This document shows positions 1 to 11,670 of a DNA stretch of 64,000 nt, piece after piece. The notes beneath the pieces are model-generated. The model was not told the DNA's origin and ran no database searches. It saw only the letters and a program-made list of their open reading frames with translations. Source of the DNA: Ascaphus truei (lineage: Eukaryota; Chordata; Amphibia; Anura; Ascaphidae); the NCBI GenBank assembly GCA_036426205.1, contig CM071573.1, positions 71,363,240 to 71,427,239 on the forward strand. Direction: 5' to 3'. Position 1 is the first letter of the stretch. Each line of letters opens with the position of its first letter. The position numbers were made by a program, and so were the translations under genes.

Positions 1-79
1 AAATCAATGGGGCTACACCTTACTTAAAGCATCAGTTATCCAATATCAACCCGTTCTTGTAGTATACATAACACTGTAC

Positions 80-150
80 CCCATTGTACCGCGCTGCGGA
101 ATATGTTGGCGCTTCACGAATAAATGATAATAATAATAATCATTTACTTT
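80..150 (+). repeat. SINE-like 3' tail with (ATA)n end
   Basis: A short segment (GCGCTGCGGAATATGTTGGC, then TAAATGATAATAATAATAAT) ends in a trinucleotide run. The phrase is typical of abundant frog interspersed repeats. A second copy at about 9535-9592 lies in the duplicated block. Family assignment is from memory of amphibian repeats, not a search. Confidence 0.45.
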
Positions 151-837
151 GTTTTTTTTTTACTTGACGTGTGGTTTTCTTTCCCCTTTCATGTTTGAAC
201 TACGTAAAGAAAAAGTACGAGGCTTACCAAAATGTCATATCCCACTAGAAATAAAGTTCTCTTTCCGTGCATACGTTTGGTTAGTGTTCTCTTCCGATAG
301 GGAACGGTAGAAAAACTTTGATAAATGGCTTATGTAGGGTTTCCTGCTGACTAGCACGATTCTCCCTCTGTACTTACCTAAATGCAATAAGTGCTCTAGA
401 CATGCAGGTCAATTGTATCAAAACACAATCCTGCCCTGAAGAGATTTCAAAGGAGAAACAGTCCCATGGGAATACCACTAAGCTAAAAGGATGTGAGTGT
501 ATGCATTAGCTATCAAGGCTCTGAGATTAAACACACCTGAATGCTCATTTCAGCGAACCTGAAAGCAAGTGATTCAACAGTGTGGAGTCTCAAACAACAT
601 TATGTTCAGTAGGGGGTCAATGATGGGTTCCAGGATTTTGTCATGAATACAGTACTCTGAATCTGTCTCACTTTTCAACAGTCATGATATCTCAAAGTAT
701 GTTCCAGGAAACTATAGCATATTAGGAATATACAACAATGGGACAATGATTAGTAGATTAGCATGGCAATCATAAAAAAATATATATAAAGGATTGTAGA
801 CCAATATATACGATAATATATATAAGATAATAGTCCA

Positions 838-851
838 ACACACACACACAT

Positions 852-904
<53 letters not shown>

Positions 905-909
905 ATATA
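838..909. repeat. Compound (CA)n/(TA)n microsatellite
   Basis: Alternating CA then TA dinucleotides. The copy in the duplicated block, at about 10270-10342, differs in repeat number. Short reading frames here are low-complexity and not coding. Confidence 0.9.
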
Positions 910-992
910 GTAAATAGATGAGAACAAAGGCACTCTGTCGGGTAAACAGTGGTGGGTGCAAATCCTATAAGAGCAAAATAGGCAATACGATA

Positions 993-1227
993 CCGTGTGG
1001 ACGAATATCAAAGGCAGCACTCCAGAAAGTCGTCAAAAAAAAGAATTGTATTAATGAGACATCATATCCAACATTTCGGTCCTACTGTACATGCGGGACC
1101 TTTCTCAAGGTGATGTGACGTTTTGGTCCCGCATGTAGGACCGAAACGTTGGATATGATGTCTCATTAATACAATTCTTTTTTTTGACTACTTTCTGGAG
1201 TGCTGCCTTTGATATTCGTCCACACGG
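993..1227. mobile_element. Penelope-like tail, head-to-head inverted pair (family B)
   Basis: Two arms of about 105 bp (993-1100 and 1125-1227) are near-perfect inverted repeats with a 24-bp spacer. Each arm, read outward from the centre, has a GGTCC...GGACC stem followed by GAAA and a TTGG-containing stretch. This resembles the stem II/GAAA core of the hammerhead-like motif in Penelope-like element ends. Assignment to Penelope-like elements is inference from that signature. The family recurs at 10423-10650. Confidence 0.45.
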
Positions 1228-1405
1228 TATATACACTGGCGACACACTTTATTCGAGCTCGGCTAGTCCCACGAATTCGGGTATACCCGGGTGTATTGAG
1301 GTTTGTGACTGTTTTCTGCCCGAGTGCATTGCGTTATTTTCCAGGCAGGGATTGAAGCATTTTATTCCCGCTGGCTGCAATACTGCACAGTATATATATA
1401 TATAT

Positions 1406-4400
1406 CTTTCAATCGGTGTCAGCCCATCAGGTCAACATATGGCTCCAGCAGAGCTGGAGGCAGTCCCCCCCGACAGTCTTTTCTCCCCTACTTCTGCTAG
1501 CAGACCCTACTCGGGAGAAGCATTATAAAAAGGATCTTTATGGTGGAGCCACTGCAGGCATTATCACAGCGTAGTGGAGAATGGGTTCTCCATCATAGTG
1601 GGAGAATGGGTTCCAGACCCCTGGATGGTGCTGGCCAGCAGGTTATATGAGGCCTTGTGTTCTGCAACAGATCTTGAGCTCACGCAGCCCGGGAGGGCGA
1701 CGGCACGTCTCACTCCCAGCCGAGAGGAAACTTGAACCCGCTCCTTACCCCAGGAAGGGAAGGGCTCGGACTCAATAATTGGACAATTCCTTCTAAGGCT
1801 CAGAGGGGAGGCACAGGGTCTGCACCATGATGCTGTACAACGACCTACTGTTCACCTCCACCCCTGTCACTCAGAGAGGCAGCATGAAGAGGGGTTAAAC
1901 CCACAGGATAGCCTGCCACTGTCTGTAGCTATCAGAAACTTACGTGACAGGAAGGCAGAAAGATAGTCTGGTCCGCCATGGTCTATTTGTAAGTATCCTC
2001 CGTGCTAAAAGAAGGTGGATATTCATTTCAAGAGGAAATGATTTGTATCGGTGCAATATTACACCTGCAGTAAACGTGACTGCCATTATTCTGCACACAA
2101 GTTGCTTGCTATTTTCTAAATTAGCATGTGTAGCAGCATATTCAGCTGCGACTGCTTCACACTACAAATAAATATTTTATTCAACGTAAAATGCGGCCAG
2201 GCAATAGCCAGACAAAGAACACATACTTTATAAGCCTATAGAAAAACTAGTCAATAATTTGAATGATAATTTCTTTTGATTTGCCCTTTTAACTGCTGTT
2301 TTATATATTCTTTATTACATACCTACTAAAACCATGGGGATCATACGTTAGGATTGAAACAGACAGCAGGGTAAGAGGAAGGCCTGAAGATACAGGCTCA
2401 TAGTCATGTTACCACTGCTACAAGCTTGCAGGAGCTTCTTAAATTTAAAGGAATGGTTGCAATATCCCTATTCTTACAAACAACAGCCAGCATTAGGTCC
2501 TACCTTCCATCAATGCTGCAGCCACCTTGGATTGGGATTTGGGACAAATTGACTACCTGACTGCACTATGCTCAGTTAATTTTTTTGCTGCAGTAAGAGG
2601 CAAGGGTCACAGTAGACTAATACAACAGTAGGCACCATGAAGTTAAGGCAGCATTTCTGCTTTTTTTTTAACTAGATTCTTATTTAGATGGACGAGCTCC
2701 TCGATCTGATGAAATTTGGAAGTCAGTTCAGATGGCCAAGTAATTCGGCTGCTGCTGTTAATGGGCACAGCACAAAGCTAATAAAAATACACAACAATTG
2801 ACTACATCATCATGCGCACCACAGCTGACCACGTCGTTTGTCTGATGTCCACCATGTGCACCATCCTGTCCCTCTGGTGTTTTTACGTAGTAGTGCTACT
2901 CCATATAACACATAAACAACGCGGGAAGACCCTAAGGTATGCAAGTGAATGGGTCAATAAAGGTGCTTCCAGGGTTGGAAGTGTCGTATTGGAGTAGAAT
3001 TGCCTGTGTAATTACAGCCTAGTCTCCCTTATTAGCACACGTTGTCTACATCGTTCTGTAAATGCTAAACCTTTGTACAAAGGAAGCTTTATGGGGAAAG
3101 CCTAGACGTGGTATGAACCCATCAGGACTAAATGTAAATGGAGTGCATTCACAAATAAAAAATATTCTGAACCACCTGCATATTAAAATGCAACAAAATC
3201 ATTTTTTGATGCATTATTTAAACAAAATACTTAACTAAAGCCATCCAGGTTATTTGATTCTGCCAATTCCGCTTGCTGATAAGCCAGCTGGCCCTCTTAA
3301 ACACATCCATACTAATGAGCTAGATTAATATTAAACCAAACACATATTTATGCCAGTTAGTGAGGTGCCATGCACCGTGTTTGAAAGGCTGATAGCGTTA
3401 AACTTTTCACTCCTGACTTGTATAAGCTTGCAGTAGAACAGTTGACTGGGGATATTATCTGGTAGTATTCCCAAACATGATGTAAAGCCATTGCCATTTA
3501 AGTCATATGTGTATATATTTGAAGAGATTATACACACCATCAAGGTAATTACAGTTCCGTTTCAAATCTAAAATACAAACGGCTATCACAGGCCTCTCTA
3601 GATGTGCCACAAGAGGGGTTTATTATCTGTACTCTTGCATGCATTAAATAAAATTGGGGTACATTCAGTTTTGCCCTTTATCTTATTATTAAGCCATTGA
3701 ATTGTACTAGAAGAAGGCAAAGTAGAAAAATAAACATTGTTCAGCCAATGTCAGGGAAGCTTCTGGTAAATGGGCAGAGTTGAGCAGTATTATCCTTGAC
3801 ACAACCATTAAGAGCATTATAGTAAGTTTTTTTGCTGGTTATTGTTTACGTGTTGTGGGTACTTTAGTTGTTTGGTAGAAGCTGATCTAAAAAGCGACAC
3901 ACACATTTCTCAAGTTGCTTAAATTTGTTAGTATGGTAGAACTCTCTCCTCCAACCAGTTGAAAACAAAAAAGGATTATTTTTAAAGGGCCATTCCCACA
4001 TGGTGGCTCAAAAACAAAGCAACATATCAGTGTACCCAACTTGTTAAATCAGTGATTCACCTCACGGGTCCAGGAGGTGTCACCAAGGGGTTTGGCGCCC
4101 CACATAAAATATCAATGGCGGGATTCGATTGCAGGAACAAATGTAATCTGCAACATCTAACACACTAATGATCAGCAAGTACATTTCCTAACAGAGTTCA
4201 TGCATCTACTCGGGTATCTTCCACCACTCCCCGCTCCTCCTAGGGGTGATTTAACTTAGTTCAAAATTAGGACTTGGCAGATCATGCACAGACCATGACC
4301 AATCACACACCAATAAATTTAAAACTTGATTTCGAAGTTTCCATTAATAGATACATAGAGATCTTTGAATCATAACCAAAAGGACTAAACCTTCCTTTAC

Positions 4401-4559
4401 TGCCCCCCCCCCCACCCCCCGCCATACTCAATCCAGATTCGATTGCATATTTGTTACCCCAGATTGATGTCAGCAATTCCTCAAAGCGGGTATAGGGCCA
4501 ATCCTGGTCAGCACACTCCAAACATATTTTATTAAAGACCCCACCACGATAGACCTCAA
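1406..4559. other. No gene recognised
   Basis: AT-rich sequence with short open frames only (75 codons or fewer) that match nothing I know. Around 1500-1900 there is a moderately GC-rich stretch with a TATAAAAAGG sequence. It could be an unrecognised LTR or repeat, but no terminal repeat or flanking duplication was found. A poly-C run lies at 4403-4424. Confidence 0.5.
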
Positions 4560-5337
4560 GTCAGTTTAATGGCGTCTCAATGACTTCTCTGCTAAACCAC
4601 TCAGAAATTGTTCTTGAAATGAAAGGAGAACATTTCTACCTTATTGAAGGAAGTGTAAACTTTATTGCCAAAATGGTGGAAGCCCATAGGATTGTATAAG
4701 GGCACAATTCCTTCTCCTAGCAACACAAAAGGAAAAAGTCAGATGCAGACCATTTTCGACCGACAGCTAAGGTTACTAGATCGCACAGTGCTCACAACGC
4801 CCAACCATCTAGAAACATTATATAAAACTAACCGCACTTTAAAAAATTATTTTAAAAAGGTCCAATTAGAAAACACGGAGAAAGAAAGCTCGTGAGTAGT
4901 CAAAGCAATTAATTATGATAAGGGCAACAAAGCTGACAGACGCCTGGCAACAAATTAAAGAATATGAGAGCAAAATCAAAAATATATCATCAAATTAAGA
5001 ATGGCGAGATACTCATGACACAATAAAAATAGCCAGGGAAAAGACACAGAAGAGCCAGGATCCACTCTGCGAGCCAAATCTCGGACTATCTAAAAAATTG
5101 TGTGCTCTCCCGAGTCTTATGTAGGAAGAGCTTGTATCCTTGAATGCTAAGATTATGGAAGAGGGAATTAGAGGAAATAATCAAAAACATAAAATCCTCT
5201 AAGACCCTGGTTTGGGTAGATTATCAAAACACATACTTGACAGTAAAGTCAATGTGGCTCTTCTAAATAAAGGTAAATCGCAGCCATCGTCCCATCAGTG
5301 GAGGATATAACAGGGTAGCCCTGTAAATTCATCCTAT
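4560..5337 (+). pseudogene. L1-like ORF2 relic, 5' part
   Basis: Conceptual translation resembles the linker between the endonuclease and reverse transcriptase of vertebrate L1 ORF2. A WRLND-like stretch is followed by a charged coiled region (around 4665-4895) and by EEIIKNIKSSKT-like residues just before the RT domain. Frames are broken by several stops and indels, so nothing is made. The reading continues after 6240, so the 5338-6240 segment is a later insertion. The start and the ORF1 region are not recognisable. Confidence 0.6.
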
Positions 5338-6240
5338 TGTGGCGTATCTAGCCAAATATTATGGGTAAAATGAATATACCGTTTATTATTGCTGAATTAT
5401 GGGTGTTGGTGTATAACTGTGTGGCTGGATGCCCTGGGCATGCTAGACGGGTAATACACTTACTAGGCCTGCAAACTCAGGAATCCGGGTGCAGAGAGTC
5501 CCCACGAGGAGGTTGGAGACATGGAGGGTGGGGATGGGGCAGTCCTTGACTTGGAGCTGTTGGTCTGATAAGCAGAACCATTGTCTACCCAAACAGAGGT
5601 GCCTATCTCATCAAGAGATAGCGAGTCGGCCTTGGGAACAAGGAGGAGGTCGGCGCTGTTCCCAAGTGGCTGTTTCATAATTCCCGCCCTCCTTGCCTCG
5701 GCTCTCCGTCACGTCCCCTGTCCTGATTGGCCAACACAGATGAGTCCTGTCCTGTGATTGCCCACCACCTAGCCATCCGTGTGGTTATTGGTCTCTGCCC
5801 CATTCTATGTTTGACATATGGAAACGGAAACAGCTATAAGAATCACAGATGATTTCAGTTCAAGTGTGGTTGTTGATCCTGGCGGACAAATCGACTAAGC
5901 GAGGCTCTCTGAGGTTGTGCCAGTGTGGTCCGAAAGCGAGGCTGTTGCTTTGCTACAGCAGGAAATTCAAACTTGCTGATTAAGGAATTGCAGCCAGCAA
6001 TATCTATGGACTCTTTAAGCCTGTAGAAAGGTGGAAGCTGACGGGGAAGGCATTTCAATGATGCCGGGCACCTAGACTGTCTAGGATTCTCCTTGTAGGC
6101 GCTAGGGACTGTGAGTAAAACTCTATTGTGATTTTGTGTTGGGTCTGCTGGTTTTCGCCAGAATAAAAATCTTTTATTTGACCGCGGTGTCCTGCTGGGC
6201 TTGATCCCGAGATAGAATAATCCTAGTCTCCCGTGACACA
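5338..6240 (+). mobile_element. Solo LTR inserted in the L1 relic
   Basis: A 903-bp segment begins TGTGGCG and ends GTGACACA, interrupting an otherwise continuous L1 ORF2 relic. It has CCAAT-like boxes near 5735-5800 (CTGATTGGCC, GTTATTGG), a TATAAG at about 5835, and an AATAAA-type polyadenylation signal near 6163 about 75 bp before the end. This is the usual U3-R-U5 order in plus orientation. No internal coding region adjoins it, so it is a solo LTR, probably endogenous-retrovirus-like. The flanking duplication is not clean. Open frames inside are shadows. Confidence 0.6.
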
Positions 6241-7480
6241 TACTATAAAAAATATTTTAAAACACTTACGTGTAGCTCTCCACCTGTTGAATGTATACAA
6301 TTCTTACAAGGTAACCCAATCCCCATACAAGTCCAAAGCAAATATAGCGGTCATCCATAAAGAAGGAAAGAATCCCTCACGCTATGAAAGCTATAGACCT
6401 TTTAAATACTGACCTTAAGATCTATAGCAACATTTGAACCCAAGCCTTCTCAGGCTATCCATCCGGATCAGTTAGGCTTTGTACTTAATCGGCAGGCCTA
6501 ACATGAGGAGAATAATCAATATCATTGAACATAAAACCAACTCTAAAGTCATATGCAATTCTCCTGAGCCTCGATGCAGAAAAGGCCTTTGAAATGATTG
6601 ATTGGCAATTTCTAGATGAGCCATTATCAGCTTTTGGCTTTGTGGTCCTTCCTGAAAGGAGTTTAAAGCCCTCTATAATAATCCTACAGTAAATATAAAA
6701 ATTGTACTAGGCAGGGATGCCTGATCCTCCTTGTTTGCACTGACATAGAACTGCTAGCCTGCTCTATCAGAAATTATTCTACCATTTTAGGTATAAAATT
6801 GTGGAAGGCAAATAGCCTACAAGATCTCATATGCGTGGGTGACATCATCCTGCAGTAGTGATCCATTGACATCACTCCCAAATTTGCAACAGAGACTCTC
6901 GGAATTAGGATAACTTTCGAAGAATAAGATAAAACTCCGAGGCTCCCAACCTGACTTTGCCACACCACAAGGTTAAGCTCATTCAGTTTAATTTCAACGA
7001 TGAGTGGAGGACCCCACCTAACATATCTGGAATTATTTGACCAAGTCCTATTAACTATATATCAATACAATACCCCAACTATTGTCACAAATTAGAAAAA
7101 CAACCTTGGAACAGGGGAATATCTGATCTCTGGTTTGGCAGAATCTGCTCCAATAAAATGAACATTCTCCCTAAACTCTACATTTTTTCCAGACTTCCGA
7201 TTTCATCCCTGTTAAGATGATCTGAGATCTTCAAAATAGGTTTTTAAAATTATGTGACAAGGTAAGGGCCCGGACAAGCATATTTACTATATTTTATTAG
7301 CTCCGTGATAGGTGGTGGTCTTGCAATGCCTGATTTAAGAAGATACATTTCTAGCAACTATATAAGACAAGTTTTACGGCATCTAGCCCAAAGGTTTCCG
7401 ATGGGTAGATCTAGAGGAGGTTCTACCTAAACCAGTTTCATTACTTGCTCGGATCTGGATGTCTAAGCAACAACTTTCAA
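6241..7480 (+). pseudogene. L1-like ORF2 relic, reverse transcriptase part
   Basis: Translation in shifting frames gives hallmarks of the L1 RT: a VIHKEGKNPS-like motif, then a SYRP-like and LLNTDLKIYS-like stretch (about 6340-6430), IHPDQLGFV (about 6455-6480), and LDAEKAF-like residues (about 6570-6600). Near 7315 there is a GLAMPDLRRY-like motif from the region after RT. Multiple stops and frameshifts mark it as dead. It is the downstream half of the element at 4560-5337. The 3' end and poly(A) tail could not be defined. Confidence 0.7.
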
Positions 7481-8031
7481 ATTAACTGTGCCCCTCCCCG
7501 ACTATAAAATGTACATTGCACGTAAAGAATCTGGCTATGAAAAAAATAGAATCTCTCTCTTTGCCATGAAATAGTTCCTACTTCCTGCGTGGAGCCCCCA
7601 AACTTCCATTATATTTATTTTACACTACTGTGCAACTGCTTTTAGTTTGGAATAATCGGTTATAATGTGTTTTAGAACAAAAAATAAATGTAACCCTAAA
7701 TTAATTACTGTAATACATGCTGTTGATGGTAATTTAATTTCCCTTACCCTGCCCCTTTTTATTTATTGTTCCCATCCTATCCCTTCAAAAAAAACTTTCA
7801 ATAAAAATGTGAGTATAAAAAGCTTGTGTGGGGACTGCTCACTTAGTAAAGCCAAACTGCACCTTGAGTAAGGTTATAGCAGTCAATTACAGCAGAGTTC
7901 TAAAGTCCCTCCCCACAATGCATGTGATCACAGTGTAATTGTGGGCGTGACTTTGGAAGCTCCTGCAGTGGATGACCACTACGCCGCCCATGCTGTCTGC
8001 ACCACCCTGAGGTGCAATGTGGGGCCTATTA

Positions 8032-8200
8032 ATGTATGCATGTATGTATAACTTTATATAGCACCATCCAAGTACATAGTGATTCTCAGCAGTAATACAG
8101 TGACATAATAATATAACACACAGTGGAAATAAGCGCTTCAGACTGAAAGTAACAATAGGAAAGGGTGTCCCTGCCCGCCAAGAGTTTACAATCTAAGTAG
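8032..8200 (-). repeat. SINE-like repeat, minus orientation
   Basis: The copy shows a tetranucleotide (GTAT)n tail, then TTATATAGCACCAT, a CAGTAATAC stretch, AAGCGCTTCAGACT and GAGTTTACAATCTAAG. The same order recurs at 8761-8956 and 62797-62996 and, in plus orientation, around 20725-21150. Common order plus a microsatellite-like 3' tail indicates a short retroposed repeat. The family name is unknown to me. Confidence 0.6.
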
Positions 8201-8760
8201 CTTACAATCTGTCCCCCCCACCCCCCCCCATGAGCTAAGGACACTATACTGCCTGGATTGGTCAAACAGTTTTGTCTTATGAGTAGGTAATACAAGGGAG
8301 TAATTAGGGGTTTGGGAACAAATATTTTCTAGCAGGGGGTGCACAATGTAAAAATGATTGGGAGTCCCTATCTTAGATACCTTCAATCACCCTTAAAGTA
8401 AAAATGTTACTATTTGTATCTAGTGGAAGATAAATGTTTTCATTTTCTTTAGTCCACTGAATTCAGCATATGAGCTACTTATTTTTATCTGTTCGCTAGT
8501 GATTACCCCATACATATTTTACTAAATAAACCAAAAAGCATTGTACCTGTAGAATCCAGGATTGATACACAGTCTTATCACCAGAAGAGATCAGATAAAG
8601 ATAGTTAAAATCCCTCCAAATATTAAAATATCATGGAAACATTTAAGGGGCCTATGTATAAAATGTCCCAACAGTAATTTTCTCATACAACGATGCAAAG
8701 AAGAGTGGAAATGCATGCGTCTATAGGCGCCAAGGTTGAAACCGGTTCTGTGATTTGTAC

Positions 8761-8956
8761 TGTATGTATGTATGTATGTATGTATGTCTTTATTTATATA
8801 GCACCATTAGTGTACATGCGCTTACATTAGTTACACACGTGACAATTATATAAATAACAAATAATACAAAAAGCAGATATTGGAATAAGTGCTTCAGACA
8901 TAAAAGTAACATTTTGGATGAGGAGTCTCTGCTCCGGGGAGCTTACAATCTAATTA
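8761..8956 (-). repeat. SINE-like repeat with (GTAT)n tail
   Basis: Same family as 8032-8200, with a longer (GTAT)n tail at the left edge, TCTTTATTTATATAGCACCA, ATAAGTGCTTCAGACATAAA and GGAGCTTACAATCTAATT in order. No coding potential. Confidence 0.65.
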
Positions 8957-9454
8957 TTGTGTGGCGTCTGCATCCACTTTCTTTTTCACAAACAAAAAAA
9001 AATGATGCTAAGAGGCGGGGAGTAGAGGTTAAGTTTGGTTGTTGTCGGTTGTGCACAATGCAACTGATGTGCAATAATAAATTACAAGAGTGGGCCACGT
9101 ATGAGCGCCACAAAAGCATCAAAACTGTCGGCCAAGTTGTTCTTGGTGTATAAAGACAAATGCAAGAAGACAGCAAACAAATCCTGATGCATCCGTGCAG
9201 TTATTACATGTGTACAATTGAGAATCAAAAGGTTTCTTTTTTAATAATCAACTACCATCAAAAATATCCAACAACTCTTAATGATTGTTACTCACTGGAA
9301 GTAATCCCTGTTCTGTATTTTGTGAGCGGCCCCGATTTATATTTATACTGTCAAAAGTTCAATGGAAAAACGATACAAACACAATAAAAGGATAACTGAT
9401 GTTTTAGAGGACAGCCGATCCTGTGGGACTATTCTTCTGGCATAATATCGGGGG
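8957..9454. other. No gene recognised
   Basis: AT-rich sequence between a SINE-like repeat and the second copy of the duplicated block. Open frames on both strands overlap each other and lack recognisable motifs. Confidence 0.4.
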
Positions 9455-10294
9455 AAATCAATGGGGCTACAACCTTATTAAGCATCAGTTATCCAATATC
9501 AACCGTTCTTGTAGTATACATAACACTGTACCCCATTGTACCGCGTGGGAATATGTTGGCGCTTCACGAATAAATGATAATAATAATAATCATTACTTTG
9601 TTTTTTTTTACTTGACGTGTGGTTTTCTTCCCCTTTCATGTTTGAACTACGTAAAGAAAAAGTACGAGGTTACCAAAATGTCATATCCCACTAGAAATAA
9701 AGTTCTCTTTCCGTGCATACGTTTGGTTAGTGTTCTCTTCCGATAGGGACGGTAGAAAAACTTTGATAAATGGCTTATGTAGGGTTTCCTGCTGACTAGC
9801 ACGATTCTCCCTCTGTACTTACCTAAATGCAATAAGTGCTCTAGACATGCAGGTCAATTGATCAAAACACAATATTGCCCTGAAGAGATTTCAAAGGAGA
9901 ACAGTCCCATGGGAATACCACTAAGCTAAAAGGATGTGAGTGTATGCATTAGCTATCAAGGCTTGAGATTAACACACCTGAATGCCATTTCAGCGAACCT
10001 GAAAGCAAGTGATTCAACAGTGTGGAGTCTCAAACAACATTAGTTCAGTAGGGGGTCAATGATGGGTTCCAGGATTTGTCATGAATACAGTACTCTGAAT
10101 CTGTCTACTTTTCAACAGTCATGATATCTCAAAGTATGTTCCAGGAAACTATAGCATATTAGGAATATACACAATGGGACAATGTTAGTAGTAGCATGGA
10201 ATCATAAAAAAATATATATAAAGGATTGTAGACACAATATATACGATAATATATATAAGATAATAGTCCAACACACACACACATACACCACACC

Positions 10295-10338
<44 letters not shown>

Positions 10339-10827
10339 ATAGTAAATAGATGAGAACAAAGGCACTTGTCGGGTAAACAGTGGTGGGTGCAAATCTATAA
10401 GAGCAAAATAGGCAATACGATACCGTGTGGACGAATATCAAAGGCAGCAATCCAGAAAGTCGTCAAAAAAAAGAATTGTATATGAGACATCATATCCAAC
10501 AATTTCGGTCCTACTGTACATGCGGGACCTTTCAAGGTGATGTGACGTTTTGGTCCCGCATGTAGGACCGAAAGGGATATGATGTCTCATAATACACAAT
10601 TCTTTTTTTTGACTACTTTCTGGAGTGCTGCCTTTGATATTCGTCCACACGTATACTACACTGGCGACAACTTTATTCGAGCTCGGCTAGTCCCACGAAT
10701 TCGGGTTATCCCGGGTGTATTGAGGTTTGTGATGTTTTCTGCCCGAGTGCATTGCGTTATTTTCCAGGCAGGGATTGAAGCATTTTATTCCCGCTGGCTG
10801 CAATACTGCACAGTATATATATATATA
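9455..10827. repeat. Large duplicated block, copy 2
   Basis: Collinear with 1-1405; see that entry. Here the block runs on into a complete inverted-repeat element (10659-11048), whereas copy 1 breaks in that element's (TA)n run. Copy 2 therefore looks like the intact arrangement. Differences from copy 1 are again mostly single-base indels. Confidence 0.85.
10423..10650. mobile_element. Penelope-like inverted pair, second copy
   Basis: Counterpart of 993-1227 within the duplicated block, with the same head-to-head arms and GGTCC/GGACC stems. The arms carry several single-base gaps; for example, the right arm loses bases after GGACCGAAA. Confidence 0.45.
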
Positions 10828-11048
10828 CGCATACAATTCATGAATTTATGCCATCTGGTAGACACGCGAAGCATTGCAGCCTATTAAATCCTAATCATTA
10901 TCATTTAACAGATCAGCCGCCCGAGCCAGGCATGAACCCAGGTGGGAAGGCAAACGCAACGGGGCTTGTCAGAGGTGAGGAGCGGCGCATTCCAGGTATC
11001 TGCCAGGTACATACTGGGTATTTGCTCGAATAAAGTGTGTCGGTGCAG
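10659..11048. mobile_element. Non-autonomous inverted-repeat element
   Basis: Ends are inverted repeats: CACTGGCGACAACTTTATTC at the left and CTCGAATAAAGTGTGTCGG at the right. The interior has a (TA)n run at about 10812-10827 and no coding region. Only the left part of the same element is present at about 1236-1405 in copy 1 of the duplicated block. The superfamily is not recognised. Confidence 0.5.
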
Positions 11049-11385
11049 TATATATGTAGAGGTATCAGTACCGTGTTAGCCAAGCTTCAATAATCAAAAA
11101 ATAAATAGATGATACCGTTCTGTGGCTAACAAATGCTTATTTGTGCGAGCTTTCGAGATACACTGATCTCTTCTTCCGGCGATGTTACAATGAATGAAGC
11201 AAGCAAAAGGTATACTTAAAAACAGGTCTCTTGGAATATCTTCCAAGAGACACTGTTTTTAAGTATACCTTTTGCTTGCTTCATTCATTGTAACATCGCT
11301 GGAAGAAGAGATCAGTGTATCTCGAAAGCTCGCACAAATAAAAGCATTTCGTTAGCAACAGAACGGTATCATCTATTTTTCTGCA
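11049..11385. mobile_element. Penelope-like tail, inverted pair (family A)
   Basis: A long palindrome: arms at about 11101-11235 and 11246-11380 carry the same sequence in opposite orientation. Each arm contains CGGAAGAAGAGATCAGTG or a close variant, then TATCTCGAAAGC. That is, GAGAT...ATCTC forms a stem followed by GAAA, as in the hammerhead-like motif of Penelope-like ends. A single-arm copy lies at 24690-24840 and a spaced inverted pair at 54972-55616. Confidence 0.5.
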
Positions 11386-11571
11386 ATTTACTGCAATTTT
11401 GGCTAAACTTGTCAAAAAAAATGTCAAACTTTTTAACAATATAAAATGTAATAAATATTTCACGGAAGACGAATCTTCAGATATTTTTCTTTTGTTGAGC
11501 GTCTAGGTTTTTTCTTCCCCTCGAAGCTGCCGACTCCCGCAGTGTCACCGTCTGTGCTGTTATCAACTGTA

Positions 11572-11670
11572 TATGTATGAATCATTGTATTTATATGACA
11601 TCAGCAGTGTACGCAGCGCTTTACAAAAGGACAAGGATAATACAAGTTTAATAATAGGCATAATAAGACC
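11572..11670 (-). repeat. SINE-like repeat fragment
   Basis: Contains TTGTATTTATATGACATCAG and a GCAGCGCTTTACAAAAGGAC stretch, matching the left part of the SINE-like family at 8761-8956 with more divergence. Confidence 0.4.

Larger units (their letters stand above)
1..1405. repeat. Large duplicated block, copy 1
   Basis: This block is collinear with 9455-10827. The two copies differ mainly by single-base gains and losses scattered throughout, with few substitutions. Homology stops inside a (TA)n run at about 1405, after which the two flanks are unrelated. The block contains a SINE-like tail, CA/TA microsatellites and a Penelope-like inverted pair. The left edge is cut by the window. The indel-dominated divergence suggests uncorrected long-read error or a false duplication rather than ordinary mutational ageing. 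Confidence 0.85.

Noticed and set aside
5855..6241. 128-codon minus-strand open frame
   Set aside because: Lies wholly within the solo LTR, antisense to its promoter and polyadenylation order, with no recognisable domain.
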